In this document: positions 8,618 to 17,024 of the stretch, in pieces
Numbering within the stretch: position 1 is the stretch's first letter
Layout of the letters: each line of letters begins with the position of its first letter
Assembly: GCF_900115955.1 (NCBI RefSeq)
Contig: NZ_FOYL01000001.1
Location: 744,001 to 808,000 of the forward strand
Direction of reading: 5' to 3'
Source: Lentzea waywayandensis
GTDB lineage: Bacteria; Actinomycetota; Actinomycetes; Mycobacteriales; Pseudonocardiaceae
DNA: 64,000 nucleotides
Notes under the pieces: generated by a model
What the model saw: the letters and a program-made list of their open reading frames with translations, nothing else
The model's database searches: none
Told to the model about the DNA's origin: nothing
Position numbers and translations under genes: made by a program

Positions 8618-8729
8618 GCGTCGCCTCCTTGAGGTCCTGCGGTGTCGCACCGAACGGTAGGGAACTGTCGACAGTCGGCACAGGCCGCTTGAGGGAGCCT
8701 TAACGTTCACCGCGGACCGCTGAATCCGT

Positions 8730-9650
8730 TCAGCCCCAGGCGTTCGCGCGGCTCATTCCGATCGCCGTGCCCAGAACCGCGAGGTCACGCGGGTTGACGG
8801 GGCTCAGCCCGGTGAGCTCCTCGATCTGCCACAACCGGTAGTCGATGGTGCTGCGGTGGATGAACAGCTTCCTGACAGCTACCGCCCGGTTGCCGTCGGC
8901 CTCCAGCAACGCCAGCACGGTCTCCACCAGAACGGGGTTCGCCAGCAGGGGCGCGACGACCCTGTCCAGTTCGTCGCGGACCTCCGGCGTCTCCACCAGC
9001 GCGCTCTCGAACAACATGTCGTCGATCCGGTAGACACCCGGCGGCCGGCCGAGCGACGACACGAGCGCGTCGATCTCGTCCACCTCCCTGCGCGCCAGGG
9101 GAACACGGGCGGCGGGCCGTTCCGCGACGCACAGCCAGACCTCGCCGCCGATCTCGGCGCACACCTCCCGGCACAACGCGAGCGCGGCCCCTTCGGAGAC
9201 CGGCAGCAGCAGATGACCGGACGACGCCCGCAGCACCGTGCCACGGCGCCGGAAAGCGTTTACCACTCGGTCCACCAACGCTCCGCGCACCGAGACGACG
9301 GTGTAGAACGCGGCGGCACCATCGGGAGCGCCACCGGCGAGCACCGCGTCCGCCAGCCCGTCGTCGGCCACGCAGAACGACGACATCAGCTCGGCGGCCA
9401 GCGCGGTTCCGGCGGATGCCAGCGCACGGGCGTCACCGCCGTCGTCCAGCATGGCCTCGGTCAGCAACCTGTCGGTGGACCGCAAGGCCACGACCACATG
9501 GGCGACCGGGACCTTCCCCGAGCGCAGACGTGACCCGACGCGGTGCGCCACAGCGACGGCGGCGTCCTCCCAGCCGTCGGCGTCAGCGGCGGCGGCACGG
9601 TAGACGGCGAGGAACTCCTCGTGCAGCAGGCGACCTACGTCGAAGAGCAC
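8730..9650 (-). CDS. PucR/CdaR-type helix-turn-helix regulator (second copy)
   Basis: 306 residues. The GTG at 9650 is chosen because GGGAGGG lies four bases upstream; the open frame extends further but only as the antisense of the Crp/Fnr gene. The C-terminal domain (LVETVLALLEADGNRAVAVR, then LFIHRSTIDYRLWQIEELTG) aligns with that of the neighbour at 7853-8617 and with PucR family regulators. The N-terminal part (VGRLLHEEFLAVYRAAA...VGSRLRSGKVPVAHVV) is a helical RsbR/PucR-like region missing from the shorter paralogue. Its promoter would lie in the short gap shared with the divergent Crp/Fnr gene. Confidence 0.83.
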   Translation of the reverse strand: MLFDVGRLLHEEFLAVYRAAAADADGWEDAAVAVAHRVGSRLRSGKVPVAHVVVALRSTDRLLTEAMLDDGGDARALASAGTALAAELMSSFCVADDGLADAVLAGGAPDGAAAFYTVVSVRGALVDRVVNAFRRRGTVLRASSGHLLLPVSEGAALALCREVCAEIGGEVWLCVAERPAARVPLARREVDEIDALVSSLGRPPGVYRIDDMLFESALVETPEVRDELDRVVAPLLANPVLVETVLALLEADGNRAVAVRKLFIHRSTIDYRLWQIEELTGLSPVNPRDLAVLGTAIGMSRANAWG

Positions 9651-9696
9651 GGGTCCCTCCCATCTTTCGCACCTCTGAAGGGTTTCAGCGCGGGCA

Positions 9697-9712
9697 GTGG
9701 GGAAAACCCCAG
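9697..9712. promoter_or_regulatory. Candidate PAS-LuxR (PimM-like) operator
   Basis: GTGGGGAAAACCCCAG lies between the divergent starts at 9650 and 9759. It matches the published PimM operator consensus CTVGGGAWWTCCCBAG at 14 of 16 positions (mismatches at the first and tenth). A PimM-like regulator is encoded at 13328-13999. It could control either the PucR-type or the Crp/Fnr gene; binding is only inferred. Confidence 0.35.
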
Positions 9713-9758
9713 CGTTCTCCAGCGCTACGCCAGTGCCCGCGACCCTAACGTCGGGTGC

Positions 9759-10469
9759 ATGGCACCTCAGCTGCTCGCCCCGGCGCGGCCGCCGATCCTC
9801 ACGCCGTCGAACGAGGCCTGGCGCCAGTTCGCGCAGGCCCTCGCCCCCGTCGAGTTCGGCCGCGGCGACGTGCTGCTGCGGCTCGGTGTCCCCGCCGACG
9901 ACCTGATCGTCGTGCGGGCGGGCAAGGCGAAGACCTGCCGCACCTCCCCCGACGGCCGCGAACTGGTGCTGGACTTCCACTGCGCGGGCGATCTCCTGGT
10001 GGAGCCGACGCTGTTCGACGCGGCACCGTCGGTGTCGACGACGGTCGCGATCACCGACGTGCAGGCGGGCCGGATCTCGCGGGCCGACCTGACGCAGTGG
10101 CTCGCGCTGTGCCCGGAGATCACCGAACGGCTGCTGGGCCAGATCGCCCGCCGGCAGCGCGAGTCGCACCAGATGCGCATGGACCTGGTGCAGATGGACG
10201 CCCCCGCGCGTCTCGCGAAGGCGTTGCTGCGCCTGGCCGGACGGTTCGGCACGGACCGCCGCGGCGCGTTGCTGATGATCGAGGACCTCACCCAGGAGGA
10301 GCTCGGCCAGTACGTCGGGTCGCGCCGCGACACCGTCAACAAGACGCTCTCGGACTTCGCCCAGCGCGGCTGGATCTCGATCGAGCGCAAGAGCATCTTC
10401 CTCACCGACCCGGCCCAGCTGTCGCGCCGGGTCCGCGTGGGCATGCCCGCCGTGCCCTCGCAGCGCTAG
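9759..10469 (+). CDS. Crp/Fnr family transcriptional regulator
   Basis: 236 residues from ATG 9759 (MAPQLLAPARPPIL). Residues about 20-135 form a cyclic-nucleotide-binding-like beta barrel ([20 protein letters not shown] and DFHCAGDLLVEPTLFD). A long helix (ERLLGQIARRQRESHQMRMD) follows, then a winged helix-turn-helix at about 170-225 (LTQEELGQYVGSRRDTVNKT, then LSDFAQRGWISIERK). No cysteine cluster of the Fnr type is visible, and the phosphate-cassette residues for cAMP are not clearly conserved, so the ligand is unknown. There is no good ribosome binding site, so the message may be leaderless. The DUF6069 gene starts 27 bp downstream. Confidence 0.87.
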   Translation: MAPQLLAPARPPILTPSNEAWRQFAQALAPVEFGRGDVLLRLGVPADDLIVVRAGKAKTCRTSPDGRELVLDFHCAGDLLVEPTLFDAAPSVSTTVAITDVQAGRISRADLTQWLALCPEITERLLGQIARRQRESHQMRMDLVQMDAPARLAKALLRLAGRFGTDRRGALLMIEDLTQEELGQYVGSRRDTVNKTLSDFAQRGWISIERKSIFLTDPAQLSRRVRVGMPAVPSQR

Positions 10470-10496
10470 ATCAACCGCAACGCAGGGAGATCCTCC

Positions 10497-10901
10497 GTGA
10501 CAACAGAAACCCGCACCAGCACGGGCAAGGTCGTGCTGGGAGTCGTGGCCACCATCGTGGTGGCGTCGATCGGCAACGCCGTCGTGTCGTACCTGGCGCA
10601 GGCGCTGGGCGCCGACCCGAACGCCGTCGAAGGCCTGAAACCGCAGGGCTACGTCGTGCTGACCGCGCTGGGCGTGATCATCGCCGCGATCGCGTGGGCG
10701 ACGATCCGCAAGCGCGCCAAGGATCCCGCGCGCACGCTCGGCAAACTCGTGCCGATCGTGGTCGTGGTGTCGTTCCTCGCCGACGTCCCGGTCTTCTTCC
10801 TGCCGGGTGCGAGCGTCGTCGGCGTGCTCGCGCTGATGGTCATGCACGTCGTCGTGGCGGCGGTGTCCGTGCCGATCTTCCGCCGCGTACTTCCTGTCTG
10901 A
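10497..10901 (+). CDS. DUF6069 family membrane protein
   Basis: 134 residues from GTG 10497 with GGGAG seven bases upstream. Four hydrophobic segments are visible, at about 11-33, 50-66, 83-101 and 106-128, with the DVPVFFLPG stretch typical of DUF6069 proteins between the third and fourth. It is an integral membrane protein of unknown function, widespread in actinomycetes. It is probably co-transcribed with the Crp/Fnr gene, 27 bp upstream, and ends just before a strong terminator. Confidence 0.75.
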   Translation: MTTETRTSTGKVVLGVVATIVVASIGNAVVSYLAQALGADPNAVEGLKPQGYVVLTALGVIIAAIAWATIRKRAKDPARTLGKLVPIVVVVSFLADVPVFFLPGASVVGVLALMVMHVVVAAVSVPIFRRVLPV

Positions 10902-10908
10902 CAGCAAT

Positions 10909-10946
10909 GAGAACGGCCGGGAGGGCATGTCCTCCCGGCCGTTCTC
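10909..10946. terminator. Bidirectional intrinsic terminator (16-bp perfect stem)
   Basis: Arms GAGAACGGCCGGGAGG (10909-10924) and CCTCCCGGCCGTTCTC (10931-10946) are perfectly complementary around the six-base loop GCATGT. It lies between the stop of the plus-strand DUF6069 gene and the stop of the minus-strand KAS III gene, so it can end both transcripts. There is no T-tract, which is common for actinomycete terminators. Confidence 0.85.
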
Positions 10947-10950
10947 GCGT

Positions 10951-11952
10951 TCACTCCGAGAGACTGAGCTCCGGCCACACCAGCGTCGTGGCGCCCCACG
11001 TGAGGCCGCCGCCGAACGCCGTCAGCAGCACCTTCTGCCCCACCTGCAGCTCCCCCGATCGCACGCCGTGCGCGAGCGCCAGCGGGATCGAGGCGGCGGA
11101 GGTGTTGCCGACGTCGGTGATGTTGGAGACGAACTTGTCCCGCGGCACCTCGAGCTCCGCCGACACCGCGTCCAGGATCCGGGTGTTGGCCTGGTGCGCG
11201 ATCACCCTGTCCACATCGGACGCGACCCAGCCCTGCCGTTTGATCGCGTTGCGCGACGCGGCGGACATGCGGGCGACGGCGTTCGCGAAGACCTCGCGGC
11301 CCTCCATCTGGAAGAACTTGTCGCCGTGCGGCACGATGTCGCGCGACGACCGCTGCCGGGAGCCACCGGCCGGCACGGTGATCAGGTCGGACAGCTCGCC
11401 GTCCGAGCCGAGGTCGAACGGCCCGAGCGCGCCCGGCTCGTCCGGGGATCCCGCCCGCAGCACCACCGCGCCCGCGCCGTCGCCGAAGATGACGGACGTG
11501 GTGCGGTCCTGCGGGTTGAGGATCGTCGAGTAGGCGTCCCCGCCGATCATGATGAGGCTGTCCACGATGCCGGCCGTGATCAACCCGGCGCCGACGCCCA
11601 GCCCGTACACGAATCCCGTGCACACGGCCGCGATGTCGAACGCCGGGACGTCGATCAGTCCCAGCCGCGACGCGATCTCCGGAGCCGTCGCGGGACAGGG
11701 CCTGTCGGGTGTCGTCGTCGCGAGGATCACCGCTCCCGCGCCCGGCACGCCCGCCGACCGCAGTGCCCGCCGCGCCGCCTCGACCGACAGGTCCGAGGTC
11801 GCCATGCCGGGTTCGACCACGTGCCTCGTGGCGACCCCGATCCGCGACCGGATCCACTCGTCGGTCGTGTCCAGCTTGGCTGTCAGTTCGTCGTTGGTGA
11901 CCACCCGCGGCGGGAGCCATGACCCGAGTCCCGCGACCACCGCTGCGCGCAT
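10951..11952 (-). CDS. Beta-ketoacyl-ACP synthase III-like (KAS III) enzyme
   Basis: 333 residues, full length for FabH-type enzymes. The Cys-His-Asn triad is intact: Cys111 (AAVCTGFVYG), His253 (IAHQANTRI) and Asn283 (DVGNTSAAS). The active-site-lid and C-terminal glycine-rich LTAFGGGLTWGATTL motifs are present. KAS III enzymes condense an acyl-CoA with malonyl-ACP or malonyl-CoA. In a secondary-metabolite cluster they can prime a chain or make acetoacetyl-CoA. It is the last gene of an operon with the aldehyde dehydrogenase (13 bp apart) and the PAS-LuxR regulator. Paired with the hydroxyacyl-CoA dehydrogenase at 20295 it could supply C4 units (inference). Confidence 0.9.
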   Translation of the reverse strand: MRAAVVAGLGSWLPPRVVTNDELTAKLDTTDEWIRSRIGVATRHVVEPGMATSDLSVEAARRALRSAGVPGAGAVILATTTPDRPCPATAPEIASRLGLIDVPAFDIAAVCTGFVYGLGVGAGLITAGIVDSLIMIGGDAYSTILNPQDRTTSVIFGDGAGAVVLRAGSPDEPGALGPFDLGSDGELSDLITVPAGGSRQRSSRDIVPHGDKFFQMEGREVFANAVARMSAASRNAIKRQGWVASDVDRVIAHQANTRILDAVSAELEVPRDKFVSNITDVGNTSAASIPLALAHGVRSGELQVGQKVLLTAFGGGLTWGATTLVWPELSLSE

Positions 11953-11965
11953 TCTCCGACCTTCC

Positions 11966-13321
11966 TCACCGTTCGTCAGCCAGGACTTCCGGGAGGAAGT
12001 GGCTGGGAAACCCTTGGAACACCACGGGACGCTGGAACCGTTCGACGGCCCGCACGCCGACGGAGGTGTGGAACGGCGACGTGGTCGCGGGCCAGGGACC
12101 GCCGTGGTGCATGGCCGGAGTCGTCGCGATGTCGTTGGGCCACTGGTTCCACACGATCCGCCCCGCCCGCCCGGTCAGTTCGGTGACCAGTTCCGGCAGG
12201 ACGTCGTCGTCCTCGCCGTGCACGGTCGCGGTCAGCTGTCCCGGCAACGCGGCGGCGAGCTCCAGCAGTTCGTGGCTGTCGCGGTAGGTCACCACGACGG
12301 ACACCGGCCCGAAGCACTCGCTCAGCACGTCGTCGTGGCCGTTCAGCACGTCGGCGGCGGTGGTGCGCAACAACGTCGGCGCGTGCCCGCCCGCCCCGGA
12401 CCCGCCCTCGACGAGCACGTCGAGGAACTCCGTCAACGCCTCCACGCCCGTCTCGAACCGCTTCGCCACGAGCTTGTTGAACAACGGTTCCGCCCGCAAC
12501 GCGCGCACCTCGGCGGCGACGTCGTCGGCGAAAACCTCTGGTACGACCAGAAGTCCGGGCTTCGTGCAGAGCTGTCCGCTCTGCTGCGCCAGCGCCTGAG
12601 CGAACCCGCGCGCGATCTCCTGACCGCGTCTGCGAGCGGCCCGGGCGGTCACGAAGACGGGGTTCACGCTGCCGAAGCCGCCGTAGAACGGGATCGGCTC
12701 CGGCCGGGTCGCGGCGAGGTGGTGCAGTTCGCGGCCCACGCGGCTGCTCCCGATGAACGCGACGGCCCTGATCCGCGGGTCGAGCACGAGCCGACGGGCC
12801 CGGCGCTGACCGTGCACGAGCGCGAACACGCCCTTGGGCAGCACCTCCTCGACGATCTCGGCCGTGCGGTCGGCGAGATCGGGATAGCTGTGGCTCGCCT
12901 TCACCACGACCGGGCACCCGGCGGCCAGCGCCGACGCGGTGTCGCTGCCGGCCACGGAGAACGCGAACGGGTACGACGTGGAGCCGAAGACGGCGACCGG
13001 TCCGAGCGGCACCAGCATGCGGCGCAGGTCCGGCCTCGGTCCGGCCGGCCACGCCGGGTTCTCGCGGTCGACGACGACCCCGTTGACCGCGCCCGAACGC
13101 AGGTACCCGGCGAACGAGCGCAGCTGGAAGGTGGTGCGGGCCACCTCCGCGCGCAGGCTTTCGCCGGGGAGCCTGCACTCCCACTCGGCCAGCGCGACCA
13201 GGTCGCCGGTCTCCCGGTCGAGCGCCTCGGCGACGGCGTCGAGTGCCGCCGCCCGCTCGTCCGGCCGGGTCGTGCCCCACTCACGGGCGGCGTGTGCCGC
13301 CCGGTCGAGGATCTCCTCCAC
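11966..13321 (-). CDS. Aldehyde dehydrogenase family protein with altered active site
   Basis: 451 residues from the GTG at 13321, six bases after the regulator's stop. It resembles NADP-dependent ketoglutarate-semialdehyde-type dehydrogenases: a VFGSTSYPFAFSVAGSDTAS strand, AAGCPVVVKASHSYP cofactor region, FIGSSRVGREL loop and SGQLCTKPGLLVV with the catalytic cysteine (Cys252) kept. Two residues normally essential in this family look changed. The oxyanion Asn of the GASNFP-type motif reads Ser, and the general-base Glu of FYGELGSVNP reads Gly215 in FYGGFGSVNP. Normal NAD(P)-dependent aldehyde oxidation may therefore be lost, leaving an esterase, reductase or binding role. It is shorter than the usual 480-530 residues at the N-terminus. 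Confidence 0.85.
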   Translation of the reverse strand: MEEILDRAAHAAREWGTTRPDERAAALDAVAEALDRETGDLVALAEWECRLPGESLRAEVARTTFQLRSFAGYLRSGAVNGVVVDRENPAWPAGPRPDLRRMLVPLGPVAVFGSTSYPFAFSVAGSDTASALAAGCPVVVKASHSYPDLADRTAEIVEEVLPKGVFALVHGQRRARRLVLDPRIRAVAFIGSSRVGRELHHLAATRPEPIPFYGGFGSVNPVFVTARAARRRGQEIARGFAQALAQQSGQLCTKPGLLVVPEVFADDVAAEVRALRAEPLFNKLVAKRFETGVEALTEFLDVLVEGGSGAGGHAPTLLRTTAADVLNGHDDVLSECFGPVSVVVTYRDSHELLELAAALPGQLTATVHGEDDDVLPELVTELTGRAGRIVWNQWPNDIATTPAMHHGGPWPATTSPFHTSVGVRAVERFQRPVVFQGFPSHFLPEVLADER

Positions 13322-13327
13322 GACGGC

Positions 13328-13999
13328 CTACTTGATGTAGTCGGCGGAGACCCGGGGCGGCCAGCTGGCGACGCTGAGCACGCCGAGGCTGTAGGCACGC
13401 GAGACGAGCGCGGCGCGGTTGGGGGCCTTGAGCTTCTTGAGCATCGTGCCGACGTGGTACTCGACGCCCTGGCGCGACAGGAACAGCCGTGACGCGAGGC
13501 GCACGGTCGACTCGCCGGTGGCGATGCCCTCGAGGATGCGGGCGTCGAGCTCGGTGAGGATGCGGTTGCGGTCGACCACGACGGCGTTGGGCTGCTCGCC
13601 CTTCTCCGGGTTCACGACGACGACGAACTGCACCAGGTCGCCGTGCACGTCGTGGACGGCGATGCCGGTGATGTCGCCGGTGAAGACGGCGTGGCGCGGG
13701 CCGATGCCGGCGAGGTGCTCCACGAACCGCTGGCGGCGGCCCTCGACCAGGCGGTCGAACTGCTTGCGCATCGGGCCGTGCACGCCTGGGTGCAGCAGCT
13801 CGTAGAAGCTGCGGCCGAGCAGCGACTCGCGGGAGTGGCCGAACTGGGTCACGAAGTCGTCGTTGGCCTCGACCACGCGCAGCTGAAGGTCGAGACGAGC
13901 GAGGCAGAGACCGGAGCGTTCGAGCAGGGAGCGGAACACGTCCGCGTCCGGAACGGCGATCTGGTCGGTTGCGAGAGAACCAGCGGCAACAGTGTGCAT
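13328..13999 (-). CDS. PAS-LuxR transcriptional activator (PimM-like)
   Basis: 223 residues from ATG 13999 (MHTVAAGSLATDQ), with GAGAGGG ten bases upstream; an in-frame TTG at 14047 is less likely. An N-terminal PAS domain spans about 18-130 (LRVVEANDDFVTQFGHSRES and GRSFYELLHPGVHGPMRKQF). A LuxR-type helix-turn-helix spans about 155-215 (LDARILEGIATGESTVRLAS, LFLSRQGVEYHVGTMLKKLK, APNRAALVSRAYSLGVLSV). This order and the ending closely follow PimM, AmphRIV and NysRIV, the positive regulators of polyene macrolide clusters that bind CTVGGGAWWTCCCBAG boxes. It probably activates the polyketide genes here. It is first in an operon with the aldehyde dehydrogenase and KAS III. Confidence 0.92.
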   Translation of the reverse strand: MHTVAAGSLATDQIAVPDADVFRSLLERSGLCLARLDLQLRVVEANDDFVTQFGHSRESLLGRSFYELLHPGVHGPMRKQFDRLVEGRRQRFVEHLAGIGPRHAVFTGDITGIAVHDVHGDLVQFVVVVNPEKGEQPNAVVVDRNRILTELDARILEGIATGESTVRLASRLFLSRQGVEYHVGTMLKKLKAPNRAALVSRAYSLGVLSVASWPPRVSADYIK

Positions 14000-14351
14000 C
14001 AGAGAGAATCCCTCTCGTGCAGAAAATGAAACTTGAGGCGTCCACAAGGCGATCTAGAACTATTTCCCGATTCTCGCCTTGACACGATGAATCGTAGGAA
14101 GATCTGCCGAACCCGGTCAACGAGGTGTGAGGGGTGGCCCCTAATGTTGTGGTAGGGGTGGGCCGGGGGTTCGGGGAGGCGTCCGCGTATTTCGGTAGGG
14201 CGTTTCGGCCGCGTCTCACCTGATCGCGCATCATGGCTCTGAACTGCACGGATGCCCGCGCTGCCGATCGAGACGGCACCGCGCGGTAACTGAGGCCCAG
14301 CTCAACTGTGCGGCACATGCGCACAAGAAATTCGTAGATGTGTCGCCGGTG
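14000..14351. promoter_or_regulatory. Intergenic region between PAS-LuxR and LAL genes
   Basis: 352 bp without a gene. It should hold the PAS-LuxR promoter and the end of the LAL transcript. Visible elements are an imperfect palindrome AGGGGTGGCCCCT (14130-14142) and a TTGACA hexamer on the plus strand (14079-14084) with no matching -10 box. A GGGAAAT half-site resembling the left arm of a PimM box lies near 14061-14067 on the minus strand. A weak hairpin GTGCG-N7-CGCAC (14308-14324) lies about 28 bp after the LAL stop and may serve as a poor terminator. None of these is compelling alone. Confidence 0.35.
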
Positions 14352-17024
14352 TTACGCGTGCGGCGGGTAGGCCCTGGCGAGCGCGCCGGGTAGTTCCGTG
14401 CGGCGGCGGATGCCGAGCTTGCGGAACGAGTTGGTGAGGTGTTTCTCGATCGCGCGCGAGGTCACGGCGAGCTCGTCCGCTATTTCCGCGTTGGTGAGAC
14501 CGCGGACCACGAGTCCGGCGACTTTGAACTCGGCGCGGGTCAATGCCACGACGATGCCGGGTGAATTACCGTCGAGTTCCTTCGCGATTCGCTGGGCCAG
14601 TCTTTCCGCGCCGCTTTCCACCGCGAGCCGGTGCGCGTCGCCGAGGCGGCGTTGCGCCTGAGGGTCGCCGTCCGCACGTTCCCGTGCGCCGAGGTGGAGC
14701 AGCGTCTTGGCCCGTTCGAACGGGTTGGCGTGCAGGACCTCGACGGCCTCGCGCAGCATGTCGAGGCCTTGGCCGCCGGGTGTGTAGCGGCCGAGCACGG
14801 TGAGCGCCCGCCCGATGCCGAGCGGCGCGCCCCAGCCGACCGCGCGGTCCCACCCGGCCGCCGCGGCGTCTCGGGCGGCCGCGAAGTCGCCAAGCTGGGC
14901 GTGCAGCCGTGCGACGTACACGCACCACGGCAGCAGCACGGGATTGCGCCACCCCACGGCGTCGAACACGCGACCGCAGTCCTGGAGGCGTTCGAGCGCT
15001 TGCGTGTGCTCCCCCGCCAGCGCCTCACCCATCGCGTGCAGCATGCGGTAGACGGCGTCCACGCCCGCGGGTTCGTCGCGATCGGGCCGGGAGACGAGGA
15101 GTTTCGCGATCAGGCCGGGATCGCGCAGGTCCACGGCGACGGCGATGAGCCCGATCGCGGCGGTCGTGGTGTCCCCGCGCCAGTCCAGCACGGCGAGGTC
15201 GACGGCGTGTTCGGCGGCCGCGCGCGCCTCCCCCGGCCTGCCGAGGTGCATCAGGACGAACGACTGCTGGGCGCGGATCAGGGCCTGCTCGACGGTGTTC
15301 GTCGCCTGCCCGAGCGCCTGGTCGAGCCACGGCACGGCCTCGTGCGCGGCGTCGGCGGCGGCGAGGACCTTGATGAGCAACGGCAACGCGGTGTGCACGT
15401 GGTTGGGGTGCGGCGGTTCCTGTCGCAGCACGGTGCGTGCGATGGCCGCGACCTCGTGCGCGGGCAGGCGGGCGGTGAGCATGGCGGCGTCGAGCAGCAC
15501 GATCTGGAGTTCGCGTTCGCCGGCGGTGGTGCCGCTGATCTGCCGGAGGCGTTGCGCGGAGTCGGCGAGCAACGCGGGGTCCGAGTGCCACGCGTACCGT
15601 TGCCGCGCCTCGAGCCGGTACGCGAGCTCCTGGTTGTGCGCGAGGCCGGCGGCGACGTGGTCGATGAGGTCGCGCACGGGCCGGGGTGCCGAGCCGAGGG
15701 CGGTCGGCGCGATCCGCACGAGCGCGGCCGCCCGTTCCTCGACCTCGCGGAACAACGGCACCGCATAGGAGATGTGCCGGACGGACGCGGCGGGGTCGAA
15801 GAGGCGTTCGGCGGTGGCGAGGTCGACGAGCAGCCGGGCGCGTTGCTCGGAATCCCTGGGGACATCACGCAACGCCCGGCGCAGGTAGCGGGCGGCGACC
15901 TCGGGCGCGCCTCGGCGCAACGCGGTCGCGGCGGCCTCACCGAGCGTCTCGATCGCCCAGGCCCCCTGCGCGGAAGTGACGGTGAGCAGCCGGGCCGCGA
16001 CCTGTTCGGCGGGCCTGCCGTTGTCGTGCAACAACTTCACGGCCTTCGCCTGCCAGCCGTCGCGTTCGCCGACGGGCATCGACTCCTCGATCGCGTCCCT
16101 GATCACCGGCCTGCCGATCACGAGACCGGCCTGGTCGAGGACGCGCTGGGCCTCGTGCGCCTGCCGGTCGGTGAGCCCGGCGAGCCGGCCGACCAGCTCA
16201 TCCTCCCCGAGCACGGCCGCGGCCTTGGCGAAGTCCCGGGCGAACCGCGGCTGGGTGGCGAGGTCGCGCACGAGCCTTTCCCTGAGCCGCGCGGGGCGCA
16301 GCTCCTGGACGTGCGGGACCTGGTCGGCCGTAGGACTCGTGACGTGGTGCAGCACCGCGCACAGGAACATCGGGTTGCCGCCGGTCACCTCGTGGCACGC
16401 GGCGACGAACTCGTCGTCGGGGCGCCGGCCGGTGCGGCGTTCGACGAGTTCCGCGATCGCCTGGGGCGACAGCGGTTCCGGCCGGATCTCGGTGCTCTCG
16501 AGCAGTCCGCGCGTGCTGTCCCTGGTGGCCGCGACGAGCAGGATCGGCCGGCTCTTCAGCGTCGCGGAGAGCGTCACCAGCCAGTGCGACGACGGGTCGT
16601 CGGCCCACTGGAGGTCGTCGATCAGCAGCAACACCGGCTGTTCGGCGCCGATCGCCCGCAGCAGCGCGGTCAGTCCGCTGATCGCCGCCTCCTGCACGGC
16701 GAACACCGAGTCGACCGGCGTGTCCTCGTCGAACACGGGTCTCGCCAGCCCCGCCGGGCCGCTGAGCAGGCCGGCGCGGTCCTGTGCCAGCACGGGATCC
16801 AGCAGCTGGCGGGCGACACCGAACGCGAAGTCCTGCTCCAGCGCGGAACAGGTGGCGGTGAGCACGCGGAAGCCGGTGGCCCGCGTCCGGATCGCGTCGA
16901 GCAGCGCGGACTTGCCGCAGCCGAGCGGTCCGGTGATGACGACCTGGCCGCCGTCACCCTGGCGTGCGCGGTGCAGCGCCTCGGTGAGCCGGCGCAGTTC
17001 GCCGGTGCGTTCGAGCAGGATCAT
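14352..17024 (-). CDS. LAL-family (large ATP-binding LuxR) transcriptional regulator
   Basis: 890 residues. It has Walker A at 32-39 (GPLGCGKS) and Walker B at 131-140 (VLLLIDDLQW). A long helical TPR-like middle follows, then a LuxR helix-turn-helix at the C-terminus (TRAEFKVAGLVVRGLTNAEI, then ADELAVTSRAIEKHLTNSFR). This is the LAL layout of pathway activators such as those of the nystatin and amphotericin clusters. ATP binding is thought to gate activity. The ATG overlaps the upstream gene's stop as TGATG; a GTG three bases earlier would overlap as GTGA. Either way the two LAL genes are translationally coupled and probably made in equal amounts. Confidence 0.92.
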   Translation of the reverse strand: MILLERTGELRRLTEALHRARQGDGGQVVITGPLGCGKSALLDAIRTRATGFRVLTATCSALEQDFAFGVARQLLDPVLAQDRAGLLSGPAGLARPVFDEDTPVDSVFAVQEAAISGLTALLRAIGAEQPVLLLIDDLQWADDPSSHWLVTLSATLKSRPILLVAATRDSTRGLLESTEIRPEPLSPQAIAELVERRTGRRPDDEFVAACHEVTGGNPMFLCAVLHHVTSPTADQVPHVQELRPARLRERLVRDLATQPRFARDFAKAAAVLGEDELVGRLAGLTDRQAHEAQRVLDQAGLVIGRPVIRDAIEESMPVGERDGWQAKAVKLLHDNGRPAEQVAARLLTVTSAQGAWAIETLGEAAATALRRGAPEVAARYLRRALRDVPRDSEQRARLLVDLATAERLFDPAASVRHISYAVPLFREVEERAAALVRIAPTALGSAPRPVRDLIDHVAAGLAHNQELAYRLEARQRYAWHSDPALLADSAQRLRQISGTTAGERELQIVLLDAAMLTARLPAHEVAAIARTVLRQEPPHPNHVHTALPLLIKVLAAADAAHEAVPWLDQALGQATNTVEQALIRAQQSFVLMHLGRPGEARAAAEHAVDLAVLDWRGDTTTAAIGLIAVAVDLRDPGLIAKLLVSRPDRDEPAGVDAVYRMLHAMGEALAGEHTQALERLQDCGRVFDAVGWRNPVLLPWCVYVARLHAQLGDFAAARDAAAAGWDRAVGWGAPLGIGRALTVLGRYTPGGQGLDMLREAVEVLHANPFERAKTLLHLGARERADGDPQAQRRLGDAHRLAVESGAERLAQRIAKELDGNSPGIVVALTRAEFKVAGLVVRGLTNAEIADELAVTSRAIEKHLTNSFRKLGIRRRTELPGALARAYPPHA

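Noticed and set aside
9651..10928. N-terminal extension of the second PucR-type regulator to 732 residues
   Set aside because: The extension runs antisense through the Crp/Fnr and DUF6069 genes and has no family similarity. A GTG with a GGGAGGG site at 9650 gives a normal protein.
14079..14084. TTGACA as a plus-strand promoter
   Set aside because: No -10 hexamer at the right distance and no plus-strand gene follows.
14130..14142. AGGGGTGGCCCCT as a PAS-LuxR operator
   Set aside because: The central bases are GTGG, not the AWWT of the consensus, and the outer arms do not match.
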